A DNA stretch of 64,000 bases from Oceanobacillus limi (GCF_900111445.1 NZ_FOHE01000004.1:124001-188000), one strand, 5' to 3'. Counted from the first letter of the stretch, positions 51,201-59,928 are shown. Program-made: numbers and translations. The notes: generated by a model from the sequence alone, not told the origin.

Positions 51201-51926
51201 ATGAGCAACCAAGCTATCGTTGAATTTAAGGATGTAAACTACTCTGCTGATGGGTTACATATATTAAAAAACGTTACCGGATCCTTTCCAGAAGGGAAAA
51301 TTACTACCCTTGTTGGTCCTTCAGGCGCAGGTAAATCCACACTATTTAAACTTTGTAATGCGTTGAAATCCCCACAATCAGGGGAAATTCTTATCAAAGG
51401 AAAATCAATCGATAACTATGATCCAGTCGAATTAAGACGAAACGTTGGAATTGCGCTACAAAGTGCAACAATGATAAAAGGAACCGTGCTTGAAAACCTA
51501 GAGCTTCCATTAGTATTACAGGGTAAAAATATTGAAAAGGGTTTTGCTGAGGAATTACTTCACGATGTCGGACTAAGTAGTGAATTTCTAAACCGTAGTG
51601 CCAAGGAGCTATCCGGTGGACAACGACAAAAACTATCGATTGCGCGGACACTTGTTAACTACCCAAAGATTTTATTATTAGACGAGATTACATCATCTTT
51701 AGACCGAGTGTCACAACACGATATTGAGGAATTAATCGTAAAAATTAACAAAAAATATGGAACAACCATAATTTGGATTACACATAATTTGAAACAGGCC
51801 TTAGAAATCGGCCACTACACATGGGTTATGATGAACGGGGAAGTAATCGAAACAGGAGAAAGCTCTTTCCTACATTCCCCCAAAAATGAACGCGTCCTAC
51901 AGTTTGTAAAGGGGGAATTAGATTGA
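51201..51926 (+). CDS. ABC transporter ATP-binding protein (FetA/YbbL-like)
   Basis: A 241-residue ATPase for the FetB-type permease directly downstream. Walker A GPSGAGKST (about 35-43), the signature ELSGGQRQKL, Walker B KILLLDEITSSLD and the switch His in WITHNLKQ are complete, so it is active. The E. coli FetAB pair exports iron and guards against oxidative stress; orthology is likely but untested. ATG 51201 lies ten bases after AAGGA; a GTG three codons earlier is too close to it. Confidence 0.9.
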   Translation: MSNQAIVEFKDVNYSADGLHILKNVTGSFPEGKITTLVGPSGAGKSTLFKLCNALKSPQSGEILIKGKSIDNYDPVELRRNVGIALQSATMIKGTVLENLELPLVLQGKNIEKGFAEELLHDVGLSSEFLNRSAKELSGGQRQKLSIARTLVNYPKILLLDEITSSLDRVSQHDIEELIVKINKKYGTTIIWITHNLKQALEIGHYTWVMMNGEVIETGESSFLHSPKNERVLQFVKGELD

Positions 51927-52687
51927 GTTACCTAACATTATCCATTACCCTGATATTTGTACTGATCCCATTAACCCTATCAAAAACACTAAAATTAGGT
52001 TTGGAAAAAGATACAATCATCGCGACAGTACGGTCGATCATTCAACTACTTGCAGTAGGCTATGTTCTTCAGTATGTATTTGATGCAGAGCATTACATTT
52101 TCATTGGACTGATGATCCTACTCATGATCGCAGCCGCGACGCAAAATGCACGGAGAAAAGGAGCATCGATTCAAGGAATCACATGGAAATTAATCGTCAC
52201 TTTCATTTTTATCGAAGTATTAACACAGTGCATTTTACTTGGACTAAATATTACACCACCTACAGCTCAATATATTATTCCCATTAGTGGTATGGTTATT
52301 GGCAATTCAATGGTACTTGGCATTCTGTTTTTAAATAGATTCACCGCAGAAGTCGAGTCACATCAAGACGAAACTGAACTTATCTTATCGCTTGGAGGAA
52401 CGCCAAAACAGGCTATTCATTCACAACTCATTGCATCCATTAAAGCTAGTACCATTCCGACTATTGAAAGCCAGAAAACCATTGGCCTCGTCCAACTACC
52501 TGGTATGATGAGTGGTCAAATTATTGCCGGAGCAGATCCCGTACAGGCGGTTCAATTTCAATTGCTCATTCTCTTCATACTTTTAACAACAGCAGTCGTC
52601 ACGAGTATTGCCCTTGGATTTTTATCCTACCCTACTTTATTCAATGAACGAATGCAGTTTTTAAAATGGGAGGATAATGATAGCTAA
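51923..52687 (+). CDS. fetB: FetB-family (UPF0014) ABC permease
   Basis: A 254-residue membrane subunit of the FetAB/YbbLM group with about seven helices. The family pattern includes TVRSIIQLLAVGYVLQYVF, ISGMVIGNSMVLG and the ATPase-contact stretch ETELILSLGGTPKQAIHSQL, then QLPGMMSGQIIAGADPVQAV. It overlaps the ATPase gene by four bases, so the two are coupled. The presumed role is efflux of iron or a similar metal. A terminator follows at once. Confidence 0.92.
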   Translation: MSYLTLSITLIFVLIPLTLSKTLKLGLEKDTIIATVRSIIQLLAVGYVLQYVFDAEHYIFIGLMILLMIAAATQNARRKGASIQGITWKLIVTFIFIEVLTQCILLGLNITPPTAQYIIPISGMVIGNSMVLGILFLNRFTAEVESHQDETELILSLGGTPKQAIHSQLIASIKASTIPTIESQKTIGLVQLPGMMSGQIIAGADPVQAVQFQLLILFILLTTAVVTSIALGFLSYPTLFNERMQFLKWEDNDS

Positions 52688-52706
52688 GCACCTCGTATAG
52701 GTGCTT
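52686..52706 (+). terminator. Terminator of the FetAB-type operon
   Basis: A 7-bp stem (AAGCACC/GGTGCTT) with a seven-base loop followed by TTCGCTTTT, overlapping the stop codon. Confidence 0.75.
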
Positions 52707-52905
52707 TTCGCTTTTACAGAAATGGAACATTCCATGATGCCAGCTGTCTCTTAAAAGAATCATATTCGACATAAAATTGATCATAAATTAAATAATTGGC
52801 TCATTTATTTCCTTATTTGCTCATATTTATATTTTTTCGCTCAAAATCGACAAGTTCATGCTCATAACTTTACTGAATCATTTCAGCCTTACATCCCCCC
52901 TCTAT

Positions 52906-52967
52906 TTGACAACGCCTCTATCTCACGGTAAAATTACATTTAATTCAAGATATTTTAATTCAAAATA
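52906..52967 (+). promoter_or_regulatory. Promoter of mhqR-mhqD with direct-repeat operator
   Basis: A sigma-A promoter with perfect -35 TTGACA (52906-52911), 17-bp spacer and -10 TAAAAT (52929-52934). Just downstream, TTTAATTCAAGATA (52939-52952) and TTTAATTCAAAATA (52954-52967) form a 15-bp-spaced direct repeat that covers the transcription start. It is a likely site for the MarR-type repressor encoded next. Confidence 0.75.
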
Positions 52968-52991
52968 CATTCGTAACTGAGGTGCGATTCG

Positions 52992-53423
52992 ATGAGTGAG
53001 AATTTATCATTAAAAGCCTTTGTTGTCTTAATGAAAGCTTCTAAGTCGATTCAAGAACAAGTAAAAAAAGATATTCGTGATCATGGAATGAAGAGTTCGG
53101 ATTTTGCTGTACTTGAGGCTTTGTACCATAAAGGTAGGCAAACCATCCGAGAGATTTCAGAAGCCGTGTTGATAAATACAGGATCTATTACGTATGTAAT
53201 AGACAAACTAGAAACGAAAGGATACTTGGAACGAAGCAATTGTAAAGAAGATCGCCGGGTTGTATATATCCAAATCACAGACCAAGGCAAAAACTTAATG
53301 AATGAAATTTTTCCAAAGCATCAAAAAGTAATCGATAATATATTTGCCAACGTGACAGATGAAGAGAAGAACCAATTAATTGATATATTAAAACGAGCAG
53401 GCAAACAAATGGGAGGGCAATAA
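52992..53423 (+). CDS. mhqR: MarR-family repressor, MhqR-like
   Basis: A 143-residue MarR regulator resembling B. subtilis MhqR (YkvE), which senses methylhydroquinone and catechol stress. The winged helix reads GRQTIREISEAVLINTGSIT and then YVIDKLETKGYLER, with the wing CKEDRRVVYIQIT. Cys is found only in the wing region. It is followed after one base by an MhqD-like esterase gene, the same type of gene MhqR controls in B. subtilis. The direct repeat at the promoter start should be its operator. Confidence 0.88.
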   Translation: MSENLSLKAFVVLMKASKSIQEQVKKDIRDHGMKSSDFAVLEALYHKGRQTIREISEAVLINTGSITYVIDKLETKGYLERSNCKEDRRVVYIQITDQGKNLMNEIFPKHQKVIDNIFANVTDEEKNQLIDILKRAGKQMGGQ

Positions 53424-53424
53424 A

Positions 53425-54027
53425 ATGAAGCATATTTTCCAAAAAGGGAACGACCAAGCAAAACCTACTTTATTATTACTACACGGAACAGGTGGAACTG
53501 AACAGGATCTTCTTCCACTTGCCGAAAAAATTGACCCAGATGCAAATATTCTTAGTGTACGTGGCAACATACTTGAAAATGGCATGCCTCGTTATTTCAA
53601 GCGTCTAGCCGAAGGTGTTTTTGATGAAGAGGACTTAATCTTTCGCACGAAAGAATTAAATGAATTCCTCGATGAGGCTGCGGAAAAATATGATTTTGAT
53701 CGTCGTAATATTATCGCAATCGGCTATTCCAATGGGGCCAACATTGCAGCTAGCTTGATGTTCCATTATCAAGAAGCATTAAAAGCAGCTATTCTTCACC
53801 ATCCAATGGTACCTAGAAGAGGAATTGAATTACCCGATCTTTCTGGAAGACGGGTATTCATTGCTGCTGGCAAGAATGACCCGATCTGTCCCGCACAAGA
53901 ATCGGAGGATCTGAAAAACTTATTAGCAGATGCAGGAGCTGATGTAGTTCTTCATTGGGAGAATATGGGTCATCAATTAACTTTAAATGAAGTAGAAACA
54001 GCAGGAAAATGGTATCAAAATATATAA
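53425..54027 (+). CDS. mhqD: MhqD-like alpha/beta hydrolase
   Basis: Carboxylesterase/phospholipase-fold hydrolase of 200 residues, close to B. subtilis MhqD (YodD), a protein of the quinone-stress regulon. The oxyanion-hole segment LLLHGTGGTEQDL comes first. The nucleophile Ser is in AIGYSNGANIAASLM (about 108), Asp in GKNDPICP (about 154) and His in ENMGHQLT (about 184), giving a full triad. It is cotranscribed with the MarR gene. The natural substrate is unknown. Confidence 0.92.
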   Translation: MKHIFQKGNDQAKPTLLLLHGTGGTEQDLLPLAEKIDPDANILSVRGNILENGMPRYFKRLAEGVFDEEDLIFRTKELNEFLDEAAEKYDFDRRNIIAIGYSNGANIAASLMFHYQEALKAAILHHPMVPRRGIELPDLSGRRVFIAAGKNDPICPAQESEDLKNLLADAGADVVLHWENMGHQLTLNEVETAGKWYQNI

Positions 54028-54031
54028 ATCA

Positions 54032-54065
54032 AAAACCCGTTCACAATTAAATTTGAACGGGTTTT
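54032..54065. terminator. Bidirectional terminator between mhqD and the exchanger gene
   Basis: A 12-bp stem (AAAACCCGTTCA/TGAACGGGTTTT) with a ten-base loop and T-rich sequence to the right, directly after the mhqD stop codon. Confidence 0.9.
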
Positions 54066-54073
54066 CTTTTTCA

Positions 54074-55027
54074 TTAATTTCTTATAATAATATATATTAA
54101 GTAAATTACATACGCCAACACGAGGACATACCCTTCCGATTTTCCAACCTTATATTTCGTTCGTGAAAAAATTAATAACATAATTGTTAGAACCATCATT
54201 GCTTTAATATCAAAAAACACTTTTCCCTCTACAGGCAATGGCGTAATTACGGATGTAGCACCTAAGACAAATAAGATATTAAATATATTACTTCCTACAA
54301 TATTCCCAAGGGCAATCTCACTCTCTTTTTTCATTGCTGCAACAATTGATGTGACAAGCTCGGGTAGGGATGTACCAACTGCAATAATGGTCAATCCGAC
54401 AAGCGTTTCACTCATTCCCCATGAATAGGCAATCTCCGTACCATTCCGAACAACTAATTCCCCACCTAGAATAATCCCCGCTAGACCAAGTATAGTAAAA
54501 ATTATATTTTTACCCCACTTAATGTCTTGTGGAACAACCTCATCTGCATTACTTTTTCTACTTTTCATCGCAACTTCAAACACATACGACATAAATATTA
54601 CTAAAAATAAAAGGAGGATTATCCCATCACTACGCGTAATAAAATTTCCGTCGAAGTCCTGTAAAAAAACATCACTAATTAAAACATAAAGTACCGTAGT
54701 TGCTAATAATGTAAATGGTATCTCTTTACGTATTGTTGCACTCTCAACCTTTAATGGAAAGATTATAGCAGCAATTCCAACAACTAAAGTAAGGTTAAAC
54801 ATATTACTTCCTACTACATTCCCTAAGCTCACTCCAGCGGTTCCCTCTACAGCAGCTATAATACTGACAGTCGCCTCCGGTGAACTCGTTCCAAAAGATA
54901 CTATTGTTAGTCCAATTAAGATGGAAGGGACTCGTAACAACCGTGCAATATTAGAGGAACCATCCACAAAAAAATCTGCACCTTTAATCAATAAGGCAAA
55001 TCCAACAACCAATAAAATGTACGTCAT
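54074..55027 (-). CDS. Na+/Ca2+ exchanger-family antiporter (YrbG-like)
   Basis: Calcium/sodium antiporter of 317 residues with ten helices in two inverted repeats. The alpha-1 motif reads IVSFGTSSPEATVSI and GNVVGSNMFN, and the alpha-2 motif AVGTSLPELVTSI and GNIVGSNIFN; both carry the ion-binding acidic residues. A large loop separates the halves (about 130-170). It exchanges Ca2+ with Na+ or H+ at the cell membrane and is transcribed alone. Confidence 0.95.
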   Translation of the reverse strand: MTYILLVVGFALLIKGADFFVDGSSNIARLLRVPSILIGLTIVSFGTSSPEATVSIIAAVEGTAGVSLGNVVGSNMFNLTLVVGIAAIIFPLKVESATIRKEIPFTLLATTVLYVLISDVFLQDFDGNFITRSDGIILLLFLVIFMSYVFEVAMKSRKSNADEVVPQDIKWGKNIIFTILGLAGIILGGELVVRNGTEIAYSWGMSETLVGLTIIAVGTSLPELVTSIVAAMKKESEIALGNIVGSNIFNILFVLGATSVITPLPVEGKVFFDIKAMMVLTIMLLIFSRTKYKVGKSEGYVLVLAYVIYLIYIIIRN

Positions 55028-55150
55028 AACTTCCTTCCTTTATCTACATAATCTTTATCTTATAGTGTGTTCTTGAATATATTTCACATTCAAGGATCAC
55101 TATTATAGTACTACGTAGGATAGGCAGAAAGATACTCATACACAATCAAA

Positions 55151-55993
55151 TTAAAGAACCGTAAGCTTTATTCTATTGCCTGCTGGATCCTCCACTGTAT
55201 TTTCATTCGATACGGTTGCACCAATATCCTGTAACTGTTGAATTATTTTTTCACGGGTCGTTTCATTCGGAATAACTAGACGGAGCCAATTTAAGCCCAC
55301 ACTGTTTTCAGCTGGAGATTTGGCACCTACTCCATTCCACACATTGAGGCCAATATGGTGATGATAGCCACCATATGAAGCAAATAAAGCTCCTGGGTAG
55401 TTCGTTACGATGTCCATCCCTAATCCATTGACATAGAAATTCTCCGTTTCTTTTAAATCCGCTACATGCAAATGAATATGTCCCATCACCGTTTCTTTCG
55501 GCATACCATTCCATGATTTTTCAGATTCATTAATTAAGCTATCCCCATCTAAAGGTTCCGTAGCCATAGCTACTTGACCATCTTTCCAATTCCACTCTGT
55601 AGATGGACGATCCCGGTAGACTTCAATACCATTTCCGTCTGGATCATTGAAGTATAATGCCTCACTAACGTAATGGTCTGATGCACCTAGTTGAACACCT
55701 TGTTGAATGATATGTTTCAAAAAAGCAGATAAATCAGCACGTGATGGTAAAAGAATGGCAAAGTGATAAAGACCAGTTGTTCGTGGTTCTTTTGGAGTAA
55801 CATTATCTGGCTGCTCAATGGATAAGATTGGCGTTTCACCATCCGCAGTTAATACCACCTTCGAATTCGTTTGCGATAACACGTGAAATCCCAACACATT
55901 TTGATAAAAATTTAGTGATTGAGTTAGATTCGTTACATTAATACTTATATCTTTTACAAATATGGTTGGTTGTTGAAAGAATTGTTTTTCCAT
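55151..55993 (-). CDS. catE: CatE-like extradiol (catechol-2,3) dioxygenase
   Basis: VOC-superfamily ring-cleavage dioxygenase of 280 residues with two tandem VOC modules, like B. subtilis CatE. The first module includes DISINVTNLTQSLNFY and DPDGNGIEVYRD. The second has GHIHLHVADLKETENFY, then YHHHIGLNVW with the metal His residues. The last segment reads PAGNRIKLTV, where many extradiol enzymes have Glu in place of Lys. Iron binding in the second module therefore deserves checking. It lies close to mhqR-mhqD, so the area handles quinones and catechols. Its promoter carries a small palindrome. Confidence 0.9.
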   Translation of the reverse strand: MEKQFFQQPTIFVKDISINVTNLTQSLNFYQNVLGFHVLSQTNSKVVLTADGETPILSIEQPDNVTPKEPRTTGLYHFAILLPSRADLSAFLKHIIQQGVQLGASDHYVSEALYFNDPDGNGIEVYRDRPSTEWNWKDGQVAMATEPLDGDSLINESEKSWNGMPKETVMGHIHLHVADLKETENFYVNGLGMDIVTNYPGALFASYGGYHHHIGLNVWNGVGAKSPAENSVGLNWLRLVIPNETTREKIIQQLQDIGATVSNENTVEDPAGNRIKLTVL

Positions 55994-56028
55994 AGTTGAA
56001 CTCCTTTTTATTACATTTTTAAATTAGG

Positions 56029-56073
56029 TTACTTATAGTAATTATTATAAAGATATCCAAGAATTATTGTCAA
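56029..56073 (-). promoter_or_regulatory. Promoter of catE with TTACT-TAT-AGTAA operator
   Basis: Leftward promoter with both consensus boxes: -35 TTGACA (56068-56073), 18-bp spacer, -10 TATAAT (56044-56049). TTACTTATAGTAA (56029-56041) lies at the expected transcription start. Its shape is compatible with a MarR/DUF24-type regulator such as YodB/CatR, which is an inference. Confidence 0.75.
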
Positions 56074-56251
56074 TGAGTAATGATTGAGTCTTTAGGAAAA
56101 CTAAATTCAACATCAAATTCATTCATAGTTATTGTGGGACAACAATATATTATTTCGAACACAATTTTTTCACGAATTGATCTTCACTGTATTATTTGCT
56201 TTCTTAAATCGCCATTAACAGCTATACTAGTAATGGCTTAATCGGAAAGCA

Positions 56252-56288
56252 CGTGGTTCGAAACCATCCCACGATAAAAAACTAAGGA
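56252..56288 (+). ncRNA. preQ1-I riboswitch controlling queT
   Basis: Compact class I preQ1 aptamer. Stem P1 is CGTGG (56252-56256) with CCACG (56269-56273), the loop is TTCGAAACCATC, and the A-rich tail ATAAAAAACTAAGG folds back to complete the pseudoknot. The tail runs straight into the AAGGAG ribosome binding site, so ligand binding would hide it and lower translation. Such aptamers are well known before queT and queuosine biosynthesis genes, matching the gene that follows. Confidence 0.92.
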
Positions 56289-56297
56289 GAGATTCAT

Positions 56298-56783
56298 ATG
56301 AAAGTTAGAACGTTGGTCATTAATGGACTCATTGCAGCATTATATATTGCTGTATCTGCACTTATTGTTCCTTTTGGATTTACGAATATCCAATTTCGCA
56401 TTTCCGAGATGTTTAATCATCTGATCGTTTTTAACAAAAAATATTTTTTCGGAATTGTTATCGGGGTATTTTTGTATAATGTTATGTTCTCACCACTTGG
56501 TTGGTATGACATGGTGTTCGGAGTTGGACATTCGGTTATCTCATTAGGAATCATTATAGTACTCTCACGTTATATTAAAAATGTACTCATTCTTCTTATA
56601 GCGAATACGTTGGTATTTTCATTTAATATGTTTATCATTGCTTTTGAACTAAACCTAGCACTTGAATTCCCATTCTTATTCACTTGGTTAACGACTGCTG
56701 CTGGAGAATTAGCTGTTTTGGCAGTAGGTATTCCAATTATGTATGCATTAAACAAACGACTACAGTTTGATAAATTAATTTAA
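56298..56783 (+). CDS. queT: QueT family queuosine-precursor transporter subunit
   Basis: A 161-residue membrane protein of the QueT family, the substrate-binding S component of an ECF-type importer for queuosine precursors such as preQ1 or preQ0. Five hydrophobic segments are present, with the conserved start RTLVINGLIAALYIAVS and the patterns IQFRISEMFNHL and FSPLGWYDMVFG. No energy-coupling ATPase lies nearby, as expected for S components that share a module. The preQ1 riboswitch directly upstream supports the substrate assignment. Confidence 0.95.
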   Translation: MKVRTLVINGLIAALYIAVSALIVPFGFTNIQFRISEMFNHLIVFNKKYFFGIVIGVFLYNVMFSPLGWYDMVFGVGHSVISLGIIIVLSRYIKNVLILLIANTLVFSFNMFIIAFELNLALEFPFLFTWLTTAAGELAVLAVGIPIMYALNKRLQFDKLI

Positions 56784-56811
56784 ATAGTGTTACACGTCTT
56801 TTCACAAGCCA

Positions 56812-56857
56812 AAAAACTCCACGATCTGCTTCACGTTTTAGCAATCGTGGAGTTTTT
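56812..56857 (+). terminator. Terminator of queT
   Basis: A perfect 14-bp stem (AAAAACTCCACGAT/ATCGTGGAGTTTTT) with an 18-base loop, ending in five Ts. Confidence 0.9.
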
Positions 56858-56895
56858 CTACTATATGACGTGTGCGCTTTATAAGGAAGGTGGAT

Positions 56896-57663
56896 ATGAT
56901 GATTGTTCGAGAACGAAAAAAGGAATTTGTGATGATTGAACAACATAACCATGCACAGCTATCAGGAATGATCTTATCCAATTGGAAAAGCACTCTTTTT
57001 CAAGGGGAATCCTATCGTAAATCTGTTGAGCTTGCGAACTACCTACACGACATTGGTTGGAAGGAATTTGATCAGCAGCCCTTCTGGAATGATAAGGTAC
57101 AAGCACCTTATACATTTTCCGACTTCCCAATCCATCCTAAGATTGTTCTTTATCAACACGGCATCAATGAAGTCGAAAAAAGAGATCTGTATGCAGCCCT
57201 TTTATGTAGCGAGCATTACAAACGATTTCTGATACAGCATACTTCTATAGAAGCTCAGTCATTTGTTAACGAAGAGAACCGCAGGCAACAATGTATTAGG
57301 CATAGACTTGAAAACGTAGACAAAGACCTGTTCGATTTCCATTACCGCTTACTTCAATTTGGGGATAACCTATCTTTGTATCTTTGTTTAAATGAACCTG
57401 GAGTCACCAATCAAGATATCCATCCCTTTTTCAAAAATGGAATTCCACTTCCAGAAGGAATAACAACTAACTCACACCTAGAATTAACTTGGACAGATGA
57501 AAATACGGTTTCACTTCAGGACTTCCCATTTGAACAACCATTTACAGTAACCATCAAGCAAAAGATAGTAAACAAAGATGAAATAGCAAAGAAAGGATTG
57601 ATACAAGCCTATCAGGAAGAAGCAATGGAAGAATTCCCTGTACAACTTATCCCCTATAATTAA
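56896..57663 (+). CDS. DUF3891 family protein
   Basis: A 255-residue protein of the DUF3891 family, of unknown function. LHDIGWKEFD near residue 50 looks like an HD-type metal site, and NHAQLSG and SEHYKRFL are other conserved His-containing blocks. This suggests a helical metal-dependent hydrolase, which is an inference. GGAAGG with overlapping ATGATG (56896/56899) gives the start; a frame running eight codons further upstream has no signal. There is no signal peptide. It is transcribed alone and ends at a shared terminator. Confidence 0.85.
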   Translation: MMIVRERKKEFVMIEQHNHAQLSGMILSNWKSTLFQGESYRKSVELANYLHDIGWKEFDQQPFWNDKVQAPYTFSDFPIHPKIVLYQHGINEVEKRDLYAALLCSEHYKRFLIQHTSIEAQSFVNEENRRQQCIRHRLENVDKDLFDFHYRLLQFGDNLSLYLCLNEPGVTNQDIHPFFKNGIPLPEGITTNSHLELTWTDENTVSLQDFPFEQPFTVTIKQKIVNKDEIAKKGLIQAYQEEAMEEFPVQLIPYN

Positions 57664-57680
57664 CTTAGCTAACTAAATTA

Positions 57681-57705
57681 AAAAATCACCCCATGGGTGA
57701 TTTTT
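57681..57705. terminator. Bidirectional terminator between DUF3891 and plsC
   Basis: An 11-bp stem (AAAAATCACCC/GGGTGATTTTT) with a three-base loop and A/T runs on both sides, between convergent genes. Confidence 0.9.
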
Positions 57706-58299
57706 CTACATCTTATTCAATCTTTCTTGTAAGTTTATAAATTCTTCATTAATACGAGTCATCATAAGTTCCATCGCTTCTTTTTTTGATTCAGCATCTG
57801 GTAAATGAATTGGTTCACCATAAATAAGCTTCGGCTTCACTCGTTTAAATAAATCACTAAAATTATTCGGCCCAACATAGGCAGCCGGGATAATTGGCAC
57901 CTTTGAGTTGGCAGCTATCGTTACAGCTCCTCTTTTCAATGGTACTTCTTCACTCGTTCGCGTTCCACTTGGAAAGATGCCAACAACTTTTCCTTCTTTT
58001 AACAGTCGACGAGGTATTTTTATTGTACTTGGTCCTGGATTTTCGCGATCAACTGGAAAGGCATGTAAGCTTTCCATCAGCCACTTTAGAAAACGAGATT
58101 GAAAGAGCTCTTTTTTCGCCATATAATGAATTTTCGTTGGCAATGTAGCAATACCTAACCACAGGATGTCAACCCACCCCGTATGCGTACAGGCTATCAC
58201 ATAACCACCGGAATCAGGTAAGTTTTCTTTTTGATACACTTTTATTCTGCCAAATAAACTTAATATCATTTTCAGAACATTAGCCGCAAAATTGTACAT
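57706..58299 (-). CDS. plsC: 1-acyl-glycerol-3-phosphate acyltransferase (PlsC)
   Basis: Membrane-associated acyltransferase of 197 residues that makes phosphatidic acid from lysophosphatidate. Motif I reads CTHTGWVDILWL (HX4D, His about 38), motif III IFPSGTRTSEEVP where most relatives have FPEGTRS, and motif IV VPIIPAAYVG. An N-terminal amphipathic segment (about 1-18) would attach it to the membrane. The Glu-to-Ser change in motif III is notable but occurs in some Firmicutes homologues. It is transcribed alone. Confidence 0.92.
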   Translation of the reverse strand: MYNFAANVLKMILSLFGRIKVYQKENLPDSGGYVIACTHTGWVDILWLGIATLPTKIHYMAKKELFQSRFLKWLMESLHAFPVDRENPGPSTIKIPRRLLKEGKVVGIFPSGTRTSEEVPLKRGAVTIAANSKVPIIPAAYVGPNNFSDLFKRVKPKLIYGEPIHLPDAESKKEAMELMMTRINEEFINLQERLNKM

Positions 58300-58499
58300 G
58301 TGCTATGTCTCCTTTTTGAATCACTTCAATTTCTAGTTATTTATATTTTACCATAAAGTATTAGAACCTAGTACTAATTTTTGTAACAAACTTCTATTTC
58401 TAAAGCAACTTGGTGTTCGGAAGTCTTAACAGTCACAACCTTCGTTCTAATTAAACATTCAACGGGATATTCAACATCCCTTTTCTGTTATGAAAAAAA

Positions 58500-58521
58500 G
58501 AAAAGCTAGCTGCAGCTTTTC
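58500..58521 (-). terminator. Terminator of the mscS-like gene
   Basis: GAAAAGCT pairs with AGCTTTTC over a six-base loop. Read leftward it ends in CTTTTTTTTCAT, ten bases after the channel gene. Confidence 0.85.
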
Positions 58522-58531
58522 TCTCATCGTA

Positions 58532-59629
58532 TTAGGAATCTTCTTTCATCCGCAAACCGTTTTGGTGATCCGAATCGGAATCTACATAAAGTCTTCTACT
58601 TGGAACAGCAATTTGAACACTTTCTTGTTCAAGAATATCTAAAATTTTCATATTAATTTCTTCTCTAACCTTCAAGTATTCTCCCCAAACTATTGTACTT
58701 GTGAAAAAGTAAAGGAAGATCTCTACTCCGTTCTCTTTATACTGATTAAAGTTTACAAAAATTGTTTCCGGATGAACTCCTTCATGTTGATGAAGTAAAT
58801 CATTTATCTGTTGAACAACACGTTCAATTTTGGAAGTAGGCGTATCATATGTAAGTGTAATATTGAATGAAATTTGCCTTTTTCCCATCTGGCTCCAGTT
58901 GGTGATGGATTCATCTGCAAGTCTTGCATTAGGAACGGTTACAAGCGCATCAGCAAATGTCCGAATACGAGTACTACGGAACGTAATATCCTCAACGGTT
59001 CCCTCTACACTAGGTGTCATAATCCAGTCACCGATTGTAAATGGTTTCTCCGTAATAATCACAATTCCACCGAACATATTGGACAGGGCATCTTTTGCTG
59101 CTAAGGATACCGCTAAACCACCTAGCCCCATCCCTGCAATCAATCCATCAATATTATAGCCAAATTCCTGGATAATGACTGTGAAGCTTATCGCTATAAT
59201 GATAACTTGTAATGCTCGAGACAATAGTGGAATTAATATTTCATCAATATGAATATCTGTTTTTTCATTAATTTGTCTAAAAATATGCGAGGATGTTGAT
59301 GCCAGCTGAAATAATCCCCACGTTACTAACACTACCGCTAAAACATGAATGATTTTTTCAAATGTACCATCTGCCTGTGGCTGGAAATATGGGTAATAAC
59401 GGACTGCAAAGTAAACACCTAAAATGATAAATACCCATTGGACCGGCTTTTCAAAAGCTAATAATATATTATTTAAAATTGTACTTCTTGTTTTCGTCAC
59501 GAGTCGTAAGATGATTGCAAAGATATACTTCGTAAAAATCTTTCGAAATAACAAGAAAAGCAGGAAAATCCCTACTGCAATTCCCACATCAATTAAATGA
59601 TCATATGATAATAAAAATTCCCAATCCAT
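58532..59629 (-). CDS. MscS-family mechanosensitive channel
   Basis: Small-conductance mechanosensitive channel of 365 residues. Four to five membrane helices end in the pore-lining helix GLIAGMGLGGLAVSLAAKDALSNM (about 163-186) with its Gly/Ala packing. The beta domain follows with FTIGDWIMTPSVEGTVEDIT and VPNARLADESITNWS, then a mixed C-terminal domain. It should open on hypo-osmotic shock. It complements the osmolyte importer at 18 kb as a pressure-release valve. It is transcribed alone. Confidence 0.95.
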   Translation of the reverse strand: MDWEFLLSYDHLIDVGIAVGIFLLFLLFRKIFTKYIFAIILRLVTKTRSTILNNILLAFEKPVQWVFIILGVYFAVRYYPYFQPQADGTFEKIIHVLAVVLVTWGLFQLASTSSHIFRQINEKTDIHIDEILIPLLSRALQVIIIAISFTVIIQEFGYNIDGLIAGMGLGGLAVSLAAKDALSNMFGGIVIITEKPFTIGDWIMTPSVEGTVEDITFRSTRIRTFADALVTVPNARLADESITNWSQMGKRQISFNITLTYDTPTSKIERVVQQINDLLHQHEGVHPETIFVNFNQYKENGVEIFLYFFTSTIVWGEYLKVREEINMKILDILEQESVQIAVPSRRLYVDSDSDHQNGLRMKEDS

Positions 59630-59751
59630 TATGTCAATCCTCCTGACTAGAATATATCATACCATACTCCTCTAGTGTGTGATAATTTCTAGTCCTTTTC
59701 CCGCAATTCTTTATGTATAGAGCCTTAACATTTCAAAAGGCTCTTTCATAA

Positions 59752-59928
59752 TTAGCTAGCTTTACGTACACGAAAGAATGGAATAGATAAGTGCTTTTTC
59801 GTTGCTTTATTCGTTTTCTGTTGTTTATACTCCGTAGGTTCATTTTCCTTTTTCGAATACGACATTCGTTGCAGCTGCTCCCTTTTTGCATTAACAAAGC
59901 TTTTTCGGATTTCCAATTCATAATACAT
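59752..59928 (-). CDS. Small basic protein (58 residues)
   Basis: A short gene with an excellent ribosome binding site: AAAGGAGG eight bases before ATG 59928. It encodes MYYELEIRKSFVNAKREQLQ and about 38 more residues, very rich in Lys, Gln and Arg with a basic end (FFRVRKAS). There is no Cys and no hydrophobic helix. It is probably helical at its start and disordered after. About 90 bp upstream lies a second gene of the same type. The function is unknown; nucleic-acid binding or spore-related roles are guesses. Confidence 0.7.
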   Translation of the reverse strand: MYYELEIRKSFVNAKREQLQRMSYSKKENEPTEYKQQKTNKATKKHLSIPFFRVRKAS

